DNA from: Pseudomonadota bacterium
GTDB lineage: Bacteria; Pseudomonadota; Alphaproteobacteria; Rhizobiales; Hyphomicrobiaceae
Length of the DNA: 7,569 nt
Direction of reading: 5' to 3'
Assembly (NCBI GenBank): GCA_021812845.1
Contig: JAKAML010000058.1
Location: 1 to 7,569, forward strand
Shown here: positions 1 to 4,499 of the stretch, in pieces
Numbering within the stretch: position 1 is the first letter of the stretch
Layout of the letters: the number at the start of each line of letters is the position of its first letter
Notes under the pieces: generated by a model
What the model was told of the DNA's origin: nothing
Seen by the model: the letters and a program-made list of their open reading frames with translations, nothing else
Databases searched by the model: none
Program-made: the position numbers and the translations under genes

Positions 1-94
1 CCACAACCACGTCCCTGCGCCCGCTCTCCGCGATCGCCCGAAGCACGTTGCGGCCGATCCGCCCGAACCCGTTGATTGCGACTTTGACTGCCAT
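1..94 (-). CDS. gap: Glyceraldehyde-3-phosphate dehydrogenase, N-terminal part (runs off the left edge)
   Basis: Cytoplasmic GAPDH, which oxidises glyceraldehyde-3-phosphate to 1,3-bisphosphoglycerate with NAD(P) in glycolysis, gluconeogenesis or the Calvin cycle. Only the first 31 codons are present. They read [20 protein letters not shown] and onward, the hallmark start of the GAPDH Rossmann fold, with the dinucleotide-binding INGFGRIGR motif at residues 7-15. The ATG (94-92) has a strong Shine-Dalgarno sequence, GGAGGT, five bases upstream on the minus strand, which fixes the start. The catalytic cysteine lies outside the window. A consensus-like promoter on the same strand (190-218) would give a leader of about 90 nt. 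The gene is head-to-head with the coiled-coil/zapA cluster. The family call is secure from the motif; the cofactor and isoform cannot be told from this fragment. Confidence 0.95.
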   Translation of the reverse strand, partial: MAVKVAINGFGRIGRNVLRAIAESGRRDVVV

Positions 95-151
95 CTTGAC
101 CTCCGGCGGGCGCATGTGTGAGGGGAGCTTGTGGCACTGCAGGGACGGCAC

Positions 152-163
152 CCGCGATCGCGG
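152..163. repeat. 12-bp perfect palindrome in the gap leader
   Basis: CCGCGATCGCGG is self-complementary and sits between the proposed gap transcription start and its ribosome-binding site. Short complementary flanks (GGGAC at 142-146 and GTCCC at 163-167) could extend it into a larger hairpin. It could be a repressor operator or an mRNA structure; nothing in the sequence decides between them. Confidence 0.35.
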
Positions 164-189
164 TCCCGGCTCAGGGCGAAAGCGGCGCC

Positions 190-218
190 ATTAATTCGGC
201 GAGGTACGGTGCTGTCAA
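190..218 (-). promoter_or_regulatory. Probable sigma70-type promoter of gap
   Basis: Read on the minus strand there is a perfect -35 box TTGACA (218-213), a 17-base spacer and ATTAAT (195-190) as the -10 box (4 of 6 consensus bases). Transcription would start near 183 and run left into gap with an untranslated leader of roughly 90 nt. The leader includes a GC palindrome at 152-163. The element lies in a locally AT-richer patch of a GC-rich region, as promoters often do. It is inferred from sequence only. Confidence 0.6.
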
Positions 219-296
219 TGTGGCATCGGCGATGGATGCGACGATTGTGCCTATGATTTTTGCCGGCGGAGCCAACAGCTTGTCGGTCGTGGTGGA

Positions 297-326
297 TTGA
301 CGCGGCGAAAGCCCGGCACGTAGGGT
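297..326 (+). promoter_or_regulatory. Possible promoter of the DUF4164-zapA cluster
   Basis: TTGACG (297-302, 5 of 6 bases of the -35 consensus) is followed after 18 bases by TAGGGT (321-326), a poor -10 match. Position and strand suit transcription of the coiled-coil gene starting at 390. The rest of 95-389 holds the gap promoter on the other strand and no credible gene. The weak -10 box keeps this tentative. Confidence 0.3.
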
Positions 327-389
327 TGGAGCTACGGCGCGGAACCTTGCGCGAGGGCAAGCTCCAGGGTTCGAGGCGAAAGGCGGCCG

Positions 390-674
390 ATGGTGCAACA
401 GCGGGACAAATCCAAGGCGAAGCGCGCGGGAGCCTCGGCTGCCTCGGCGCGCGATCAGGCGCACGGCGGGCCGCGGCCCGAATCACGGACGGCTGCGAAG
501 ACCGCGCGAGCCGCGGACGTGGCGGCGCTGTCGCGGCGCATTGCCGAGCTCGAGCGCGACCTGTCGGCGGCGCGTGGGCGCGTGTCGGAGCTCGAGGCGC
601 TGCGCGAGCAGGCGCTCAATCGAATTGATTGGGCCATCGACTCGCTTCAGAACGTGATCGAGGACGAGAGCTGA
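390..674 (+). CDS. Small coiled-coil protein, DUF4164-like, upstream of zapA
   Basis: A 94-residue cytoplasmic protein with no signal peptide or membrane segment. Residues 1-42 are rich in Ala, Lys, Arg and Ser and look disordered. Residues 43-92 form a heptad-patterned helix (LSRRIAELERDLSAARGRVSELEALREQ) typical of a coiled coil. Size, shape and position directly before zapA fit the DUF4164 family found next to zapA in Rhizobiales; I rely on that context because the residues carry no catalytic motif. A purine-rich ribosome site (GAAAGG, 378-383) lies six bases before the ATG. The function is unknown; a structural or division-associated role is only a guess from the neighbour. Its TGA stop (672-674) is in the same frame as zapA, 51 bases before the proposed zapA start. 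Confidence 0.75.
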   Translation: MVQQRDKSKAKRAGASAASARDQAHGGPRPESRTAAKTARAADVAALSRRIAELERDLSAARGRVSELEALREQALNRIDWAIDSLQNVIEDES

Positions 675-725
675 CGGCTCCTCGTCGCCGTCGGCGGGGG
701 CCGCAGGAGATGGGACCAGACTGAA

Positions 726-1124
726 ATTGGGCAGGTCTCGGTCACGCTCAACAACCGCACCTACCGTCTCGCCTGCAACGACGGCGAGGAGGCGCGGCTC
801 AGGACGCTGCTGGCCGACGTCAAGGCGCGCGTCGAAAGCCTGTCGCGCGAGTTCGGCCAGACCGCCGACGAGCGGATACTGCTGATGGCGGCGGTGCTTC
901 TGGCCGACGAGCTGATGGACCTCCGTGAGGCGCACGAGGCGATGCTTCAGGCCGCCGCGGAGGTGCTGCGCGACGCCTCGCAGGATGGCCAGAAGCCCGA
1001 TGCCGGCAAGTCCCCGGCCAGGGACCAGGCGTCGAAATCCGACTCGGCCAAGCCCGACGCGGCGTCGAAATCGGGCCCGACTGCCGGCGCGTCTGCCACC
1101 GCGTCCGCCCGCGCCAAGGGTTGA
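726..1124 (+). CDS. zapA: Cell division protein ZapA (start codon abnormal)
   Basis: ZapA binds FtsZ in the cytoplasm and bundles its filaments in the division ring. The frame reads GQVSVTLNNRTYRLACNDGEE, the typical N-terminal beta part, then a long helix rich in Leu and Ala (about residues 22-85) for tetramer formation. A low-complexity Ala/Ser/Lys/Pro tail follows (about 86-132), longer than in short ZapA proteins. The frame is open from 675 to the TGA at 1122-1124 but has no ATG, GTG, TTG or CTG before the conserved region. I place the start at ATT (726), a rare but known initiator; its spacing from AGGAG (705-709) is poor. The next ATG (885) would remove the first 53 residues, including the whole conserved N-terminus. 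Alternatively, deleting one C at 716-717 would join the ATG at 710 to the frame, giving MGQTEIGQVSV. ZapA identity is firm; the exact start is not. Confidence 0.85.
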   Translation: MGQVSVTLNNRTYRLACNDGEEARLRTLLADVKARVESLSREFGQTADERILLMAAVLLADELMDLREAHEAMLQAAAEVLRDASQDGQKPDAGKSPARDQASKSDSAKPDAASKSGPTAGASATASARAKG

Positions 1125-1169
1125 GGCCCGGTCGCGGCCGCCCGGGCGTGATCCCGGCCGCGGTGCGGG

Positions 1170-1197
1170 TGGACTTTCCCGCGAATGCGCCTACATT
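1170..1197 (+). promoter_or_regulatory. Promoter of the 6S RNA
   Basis: TGGACT (1170-1175) and TACATT (1192-1197), each matching four of six consensus bases, are 16 bases apart. The predicted start, about seven bases downstream, falls at G1204, exactly where the closing stem of the 6S RNA begins. That agreement supports both calls. The promoter lies just after the end of zapA, so the RNA may be made separately from or together with the zapA transcript. Confidence 0.55.
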
Positions 1198-1203
1198 CCT
1201 CTT

Positions 1204-1356
1204 GCTGCGGGGCGCGTTAGAAGCACATGAATCTCCAGGGCCTATAAGATCTGCCTGGGAGCCGTCCCTGGCCGGAGCCGTGGCTCCGGACACATGGCGC
1301 CCACCTTACGTTTGTAGGGACCCGGCGAGATCAACCGCTTCGACGGCCTCCGCGGC
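1204..1356 (+). ncRNA. ssrS: 6S RNA
   Basis: 6S RNA mimics an open promoter, binds the housekeeping RNA polymerase holoenzyme and damps transcription in stationary phase. Here about 153 nt fold into a long rod. The ends pair in a 9-bp closing stem (1204-1212 with 1348-1356, including G-U pairs). An inner stem pairs 1264-1269 with 1316-1321 and, after a bulge, 1261-1263 with 1324-1326. A GC hairpin (1272-1278 with 1283-1289) lies inside. The stretches between the closing and inner stems form the large central bubble expected of the family. Five T residues follow at 1362-1366. The position between zapA and the 5-FCL gene is the classic 6S location, shared with E. coli. Exact ends are inferred from pairing, and family membership from structure plus synteny. 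Confidence 0.82.
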
Positions 1357-1399
1357 GCTCATTTTTCCTTGTTCCCCGCCAGGACAGGACCTTCCGCCC

Positions 1400-1969
1400 A
1401 TGGACGAGAAGAAGACGGCGCGCGCCGAGGCGCTCGAGCGGCGGAGAGCGGCGTTCGAGCGCCACGGCGCTGCGGCGGGCGAGCGGCTGGCCGCGCACGG
1501 CCTCGCGTTCTGCGCGCCCCCTCCCGGGGCCGCCGTCTCGGCCTTTCTCGCCATCGGCGAGGAGATCGACCCGCTGCCGCTGATGCGGCGGCTGTGGCGG
1601 GAGGATCATCGGGTCGGCTTGCCGGTGATGGTCGGCAAGGGCCGGCCGCTCGAGTTCCGGCAGTGGACCGAGGGCGAGCCCCTCGACGAGGTGAAATGGG
1701 GCATCCGCGAGCCCGTCGCCGCTGCGCCGGTGATCGAGCCCGACGTGGTGCTGGTGCCGCTCCTGGCGTTCGACCGCGCGGGCTACAGGCTCGGCTACGG
1801 TGGCGGCTTCTACGACCGCACGCTGGCCCGGCTCCGGGCCATGAAGCCCGTCGTCGCGGTCGGCATCGCCTACGACGAACTCGGGGTCGACGCCGTTCCG
1901 CATCTCGACTATGACGAGCCGCTCGACTGGGTCCTGACGCCACAGGGTCCGATCAAATGCTCGACATAG
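1400..1969 (+). CDS. fau: 5-formyltetrahydrofolate cyclo-ligase
   Basis: Converts 5-formyl-THF to 5,10-methenyl-THF with ATP, returning the folate to the one-carbon pool; cytoplasmic. The 189-residue product has the normal family length. It carries the N-terminal Arg-rich helix, AIGEEIDP near residues 51-58 (substrate side), DVVLVPLLAFD at 115-125 and the signature GYRLGYGGGFYDR at 128-140, which holds the nucleotide/phosphate loop. The frame is open back to 1121, but that extension covers the 6S RNA and has no family similarity. The ATG at 1400, with AGGA about ten bases upstream, is therefore the start. It follows the 6S RNA by 43 bp, so 6S read-through may drive it, as described for E. coli ssrS-fau. 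A palindrome cluster begins immediately after the stop. Confidence 0.93.
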   Translation: MDEKKTARAEALERRRAAFERHGAAAGERLAAHGLAFCAPPPGAAVSAFLAIGEEIDPLPLMRRLWREDHRVGLPVMVGKGRPLEFRQWTEGEPLDEVKWGIREPVAAAPVIEPDVVLVPLLAFDRAGYRLGYGGGFYDRTLARLRAMKPVVAVGIAYDELGVDAVPHLDYDEPLDWVLTPQGPIKCST

Positions 1970-1970
1970 T

Positions 1971-2064
1971 CTCCTCGCCCCGCTTGCGGGGAGAGGGTTA
2001 GGGCGCGGGCGCGGACAGTTCCCTCTCCCCACTTCTTCAGTGGGTCGAGGGTTAGGGTGAGGGG
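1971..2064. repeat. GC-rich extragenic palindromic repeats, two units
   Basis: Two related units lie between the 5-FCL and phosphoesterase genes. The first has the hairpin CCCCGC-TT-GCGGGG (1978-1991) followed by GAGAGGGTTAGGG. The second (2021-2064) has CCCTCTCCCCAC, a 7-base loop, GTGGG, then GAGGGTTAGGGTGAGGGG. The shared CTCTCCCC and GAGGGTTAGGG words mark them as copies of one short interspersed family, of the style seen between genes in Rhizobiales. There is no T-tract, so they are not standard terminators. They may stabilise or attenuate the mRNA between the two genes. Confidence 0.7.
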
Positions 2065-2092
2065 CAGCGGCTTGCTCTGTTGCCCGCAGCCG

Positions 2093-2144
2093 CCCCTCAC
2101 CCCGACCCACTCCCCATCGCGAAGGGCGATGGGGAGAGGGGGGG
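2093..2144. repeat. Inverted copy of the palindromic repeat, reaching into the ymdB-like start
   Basis: This unit is the reverse-oriented partner of 2021-2064. Bases 2093-2108 pair with 2049-2064 at 14 of 16 positions, which would close a large nested hairpin. Inside it is a perfect 11-bp stem, CTCCCCATCGC (2110-2120) with GCGATGGGGAG (2126-2136), around a five-base loop. The right arm contains the ATG at 2129 and a G-rich run that can act as the ribosome site for the TTG at 2147. The repeat therefore overlaps the translation start region of the next gene. Confidence 0.65.
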
Positions 2145-2971
2145 CGTTGCGCCTGTTGTTCCTGGGGGATGTCGTCGGCCGCTCGGGCCGGGCCGCGGTG
2201 GTGGAGGCGCTGCCGGGGCTCCGGGCGCGCTACGACCTCGACTTCGTGGTGGTCAACGGCGAGAACGCGGCCGGCGGCTTCGGCATCACCGAGGCGATTC
2301 TCCAGGATCTGCTCGACGCCGGCGCCGACGCGGTGACGCTCGGCAACCACGCCTTCGACCAGAAGGAGACGCTGGTCTACATCGACCGCCAGGAACGGCT
2401 CGTCAGGCCGGTCAACTTCCCCAAGGGCACGCCCGGCCGCGGCTCGGGGCTCTACCGCGCCAGGAACGGCATGGACGTGCTGGTCGTCAACGCCATGGGT
2501 CGCGTGTTCATGACCGAGCTCGACTGTCCGTTCCGCGCCGTCGACGCCGAGCTCACGGCGTGTCCGCTGAAACAGGGGGCGGATGCGATCGTGATCGACT
2601 TCCACGCCGAGGCGACGAGCGAGAAGCAGGCCGCGGCCTATTTCGTCGACGGCCGCGCGAGCCTCGTCGTCGGCACCCATACCCACGCCCCGACGGCGGA
2701 CGAGCGCATCCTTCCGGGCGGCACGGCGTTCATGTCGGACGCCGGCATGTGCGGCGACTACAACTCGGTCCTCGGCATGGAAACCGACGAGCCGGTGCAC
2801 CGATTCCTGACCCGCATTCCGCGCGCGCGCTTCGAGCCTGCGACAGGCCCGGCGACGATCTCCGGCCTCGCGGTCGAGATCGACGACCGGACAGGGCTTG
2901 CGGTCAGGGTCGGCGCGCTCAGGATGGGCGGCGTGCTGGCCCCCGCCGAGCCCGCGTTCTGGGCCGATTGA
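2129..2971 (+). CDS. YmdB-like metallophosphoesterase (TIGR00282 type)
   Basis: A calcineurin-like, two-metal phosphoesterase of the YmdB family; the Bacillus member hydrolyses cyclic nucleotides, but the alphaproteobacterial substrate is not known. Conserved motifs, numbered from the TTG at 2147, are FLGDVVG (5-11, metal Asp8), NGEN (37-40), GNHAFD (66-71), DFHAEATSEK (151-160) and GTHTHAP (176-182), with the family-specific SDAGMCG at 197-203. All expected metal ligands (D8, E39, N40, N67, H68, H153, H178, H180) are present, so it should be active. From ATG 2129 it is 280 residues. From TTG 2147 it is 274 and begins MRLLFLGDVVG, as I would expect of homologs, behind a G-rich ribosome site. 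I list the ATG but think the TTG at least as likely. An ATG at 2057 is rejected because it translates the repeat. No signal peptide; cytoplasmic. Confidence 0.9.
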   Translation: MGRGGALRLLFLGDVVGRSGRAAVVEALPGLRARYDLDFVVVNGENAAGGFGITEAILQDLLDAGADAVTLGNHAFDQKETLVYIDRQERLVRPVNFPKGTPGRGSGLYRARNGMDVLVVNAMGRVFMTELDCPFRAVDAELTACPLKQGADAIVIDFHAEATSEKQAAAYFVDGRASLVVGTHTHAPTADERILPGGTAFMSDAGMCGDYNSVLGMETDEPVHRFLTRIPRARFEPATGPATISGLAVEIDDRTGLAVRVGALRMGGVLAPAEPAFWAD

Positions 2972-3003
2972 CCGGCCTTGTTGCACGGCTTCTGCGGAGG
3001 CCC

Positions 3004-3080
3004 CTAGTGTTCCGGCGCAAACATTTTGATCCCGTTCGTTGCGAGGTCGAGAGCAGATGTTTGCGCCAAAGGAACACTAG
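3004..3080. repeat. CTAG-bounded palindromic element A (77 bp)
   Basis: A long imperfect inverted repeat bounded by CTAG at both ends. Outer arms are CTAGTGTTCC (3004-3013) and GGAACACTAG (3071-3080). After a three-base bulge (AAA, 3068-3070), inner arms GGCGCAAACAT (3014-3024) and ATGTTTGCGCC (3057-3067) continue the pairing, giving 21 perfect base pairs around a loop of about 32 bases. It carries no ORF. It has the form of a small non-autonomous repeat or structured extragenic element, and a sister copy follows 13 bp later. Confidence 0.75.
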
Positions 3081-3093
3081 CAAGCTTGTGATT

Positions 3094-3172
3094 CTAGTGC
3101 TGTTTCAGGCGCAGTCATTTGGTTGGTATGCAATCCGCGCGTGGGAACAAAATGACCGCGCCACAGCACTAG
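3094..3172. repeat. CTAG-bounded palindromic element B (79 bp), sister of A
   Basis: Same layout as element A, with different stem bases. Outer arms are CTAGTGCTGT (3094-3103) and ACAGCACTAG (3163-3172). A four-base bulge (TTCA, 3104-3107) now lies on the left side. Inner arms are GGCGC (3108-3112) with GCGCC (3158-3162) and, after one mismatch, GTCATTT (3114-3120) with AAATGAC (3150-3156). CTAGTG, GGCGCA and CAT are shared with A, while other stem positions changed in pairs, so both copies keep their fold. Confidence 0.75.
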
Positions 3173-3204
3173 CCCGGCAAGGCTGCGGCACGCTTCCCCG
3201 TTTC

Positions 3205-3227
3205 ATGGCCGTGCTTGACACGGCCAT
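3205..3227. repeat. Extragenic hairpin, loop CTTGA
   Basis: ATGGCCGTG (3205-3213) and CACGGCCAT (3219-3227) form a perfect 9-bp stem with the five-base loop CTTGA. The word resembles the GGCCGG-loop-CCGGCC palindromes scattered between Rhizobiales genes. It includes TTGACA (3215-3220), but no good -10 box follows at 16-18 bases, so I do not call a promoter. Confidence 0.6.
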
Positions 3228-3253
3228 CCAGGCTTGGAATTTCCTGCGGGGTG

Positions 3254-3298
3254 CCAGACACTCCATGGCCGGATCAAGTCCGGCCATGGAGTGTCTGG
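3254..3298. repeat. Extragenic hairpin with 20-bp perfect arms, loop TCAAG
   Basis: The left arm (3254-3273, beginning CCAGACACTCC) and right arm (3279-3298, ending GGAGTGTCTGG) are perfect reverse complements around the five-base loop TCAAG. The core GGCCGGA-TCAAG-TCCGGCC belongs to the same type as the hairpin at 3205-3227, in the opposite orientation. No T-tract follows, so it is not a typical intrinsic terminator. It lies 72 bp before yebC and could fold in that gene's leader. Confidence 0.75.
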
Positions 3299-3370
3299 AA
3301 CGAAGCAACTCCGAGCACCTCGCCGGCACCGCGAGGCTCGTCCCTTGGACCCACATCGCCGCAGGACGCC

Positions 3371-4120
3371 ATGGCCGGCCATTCAGCCTTCAAGAACATC
3401 ATGCACAAGAAGGGCCGCGCGGACGCGGCCCGCGCCAAGCTGTTCGCCAAGCTCGGACGCGAGATCACGGTTGCGGCCAAACTCGGAATGCCCGACCCGG
3501 CCATGAACCCTCGGCTTCGTCTCGCGGTCCAGGCCGCCCGCGCCGAGAACATGCCCAAGGACAACATCGAGCGGGCGATCAAGAAGGCCGCCAGCGCCGA
3601 CACGAGCCAGTTCGACGAGGTCCGCTACGAGGGCTACGCGCCGGGCGGCGTCGCGGTCATCGTCGTCGCCCTGACCGACAACCGCAACCGCACCGGCGGC
3701 GTGGTGCGCTCGGTGTTCTCCAAGCACGACGGCAACCTCGGCTCGACGGGGTCGGTGTCGCACATGTTCTCGCACGTCGGCGAGATCGGCTACCCGGCGT
3801 CGGCCGGCTCGGCCGACAAGGTGCTCGAGGCGGCCATCGAGGCCGGCGCCGACGACGTGCAGTCGGACGCTTCGGGCCATGTCGTGACCTGCCAGTTCGA
3901 GAGCCTCGGGTCGGTGGCGCAGGCGCTCGAGGCGTCGCTCGGGCAGGCGTCGGGCGTCAAGGCGGTCTGGAAGCCCAATCTCACGACACCGGTCGCCGAG
4001 GACAACGCCGAGACGGTCCTGAAGATGATCGCCGCGCTCGAGGACGACGACGACGTGCAGGCCGTGTTCGCGAACTTCGAGGTCTCCGACGAGGTCATGC
4101 GCAAGCTGACCGCCGCCTGA
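3371..4120 (+). CDS. yebC: YebC/TACO1-family translation factor
   Basis: A 249-residue cytoplasmic protein, the usual length for the family. Members were long annotated as transcriptional regulators; later work on YebC and mitochondrial TACO1 points to helping ribosomes through difficult stretches such as polyproline. Diagnostic parts are the N-terminal [15 protein letters not shown] (1-15), the helical [21 protein letters not shown] region (30-50), [16 protein letters not shown] (58-73) and [23 protein letters not shown] (86-108). An acidic second half follows, with [14 protein letters not shown] (224-237). The ATG at 3371 has AGGA four bases upstream. The frame is open to 3215, but the extension translates the palindromes. 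Unlike in many bacteria, no ruvC follows; a small orphan gene and tyrS do. Identification is secure; which of the proposed roles applies here cannot be read from sequence. Confidence 0.95.
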   Translation: MAGHSAFKNIMHKKGRADAARAKLFAKLGREITVAAKLGMPDPAMNPRLRLAVQAARAENMPKDNIERAIKKAASADTSQFDEVRYEGYAPGGVAVIVVALTDNRNRTGGVVRSVFSKHDGNLGSTGSVSHMFSHVGEIGYPASAGSADKVLEAAIEAGADDVQSDASGHVVTCQFESLGSVAQALEASLGQASGVKAVWKPNLTTPVAEDNAETVLKMIAALEDDDDVQAVFANFEVSDEVMRKLTAA

Positions 4121-4271
4121 GTCCGCGATCCGGGCGCGCCCCGGCCCGGTCCCTGCGGCGTGCGAAAGATCGAATTTTATCTATCGGCGGACGGGAGCGT
4201 TAACGGGCCGAGCTTATAGTGGTCGCAGCGGGGCCGCTGGAGCCGCCCCGGACCCGGATCGGGAGCACGCC

Positions 4272-4481
4272 ATGCTGCTCGGCTCGCACAACTTCGACGC
4301 CTACGCCCGCAACCTGCGCCGCATCATGTGGGCCGAGTTCGTGGACGATCAGATGCGCTCGACGCGGAACCAGCAGTTCCGCGCCTCGCTCGTCGAGAGC
4401 CCGTTCGCGTCGGCGCCGGTCGATCTCGCCCCCCACCTCGAGTACTTCCGCAACCGCACGGCCGTCGCGGCGGCCGAGTGA
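4272..4481 (+). CDS. Small protein of unknown function (69 residues)
   Basis: I do not recognise a family. The product is soluble and charged, with no signal peptide or membrane helix. The first part has a helical, aromatic-rich stretch (NFDAYARNLRRIMWAEFVDDQMR, about 7-29); residues 30-50 are Ser/Ala/Pro-rich and likely flexible; the tail is LEYFRNRTAVAAAE. It is probably real: GGGAG (4261-4265) lies six bases before the ATG, the gene fits between yebC and the convergent tyrS without overlap, and an AT-richer patch (about 4166-4220, including TATAGT at 4215-4220) offers a possible promoter without a clear -35 box. A GC hairpin (4229-4234 with 4245-4250) would sit in its leader. Its stop is only 18 bp from the tyrS stop. 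A competing longer frame (4219-4503) is Arg/Ser-rich shadow sequence. Confidence 0.6.
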   Translation: MLLGSHNFDAYARNLRRIMWAEFVDDQMRSTRNQQFRASLVESPFASAPVDLAPHLEYFRNRTAVAAAE

Positions 4482-4499
4482 AGGCCGACACCCCGAGGC

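Noticed and set aside
1331..2986. Long minus-strand open frame (551 codons) across 5-FCL and the phosphoesterase
   Set aside because: It runs antisense through two well-supported genes and a repeat cluster; the composition is typical of GC-driven shadow frames.
3254..3298. Intrinsic terminator of the phosphoesterase gene
   Set aside because: The stem is strong, but no T-run follows on either strand, and it lies almost 300 bp past the stop codon. It fits an extragenic repeat better.
3215..3370. N-terminal extension of yebC
   Set aside because: It translates the hairpin repeats; family proteins begin at [10 protein letters not shown], which has its own ribosome site at 3363-3366.
2972..3370. 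CRISPR array or transposon remnant
   Set aside because: The repeats are palindromic elements of unequal sequence without regular spacers, and no transposase or cas fragment is present.
4130..4144. Terminator after yebC
   Set aside because: CCGGG and CCCGG make only a 5-bp stem without a T-tract; in such GC-rich DNA this occurs by chance.
2080..4203. Plus-strand open frame of 707 codons over the phosphoesterase and yebC
   Set aside because: It lies in a different frame over two recognised genes and the intergenic palindromes; the product is Arg/Gly-rich with no recognisable domain.
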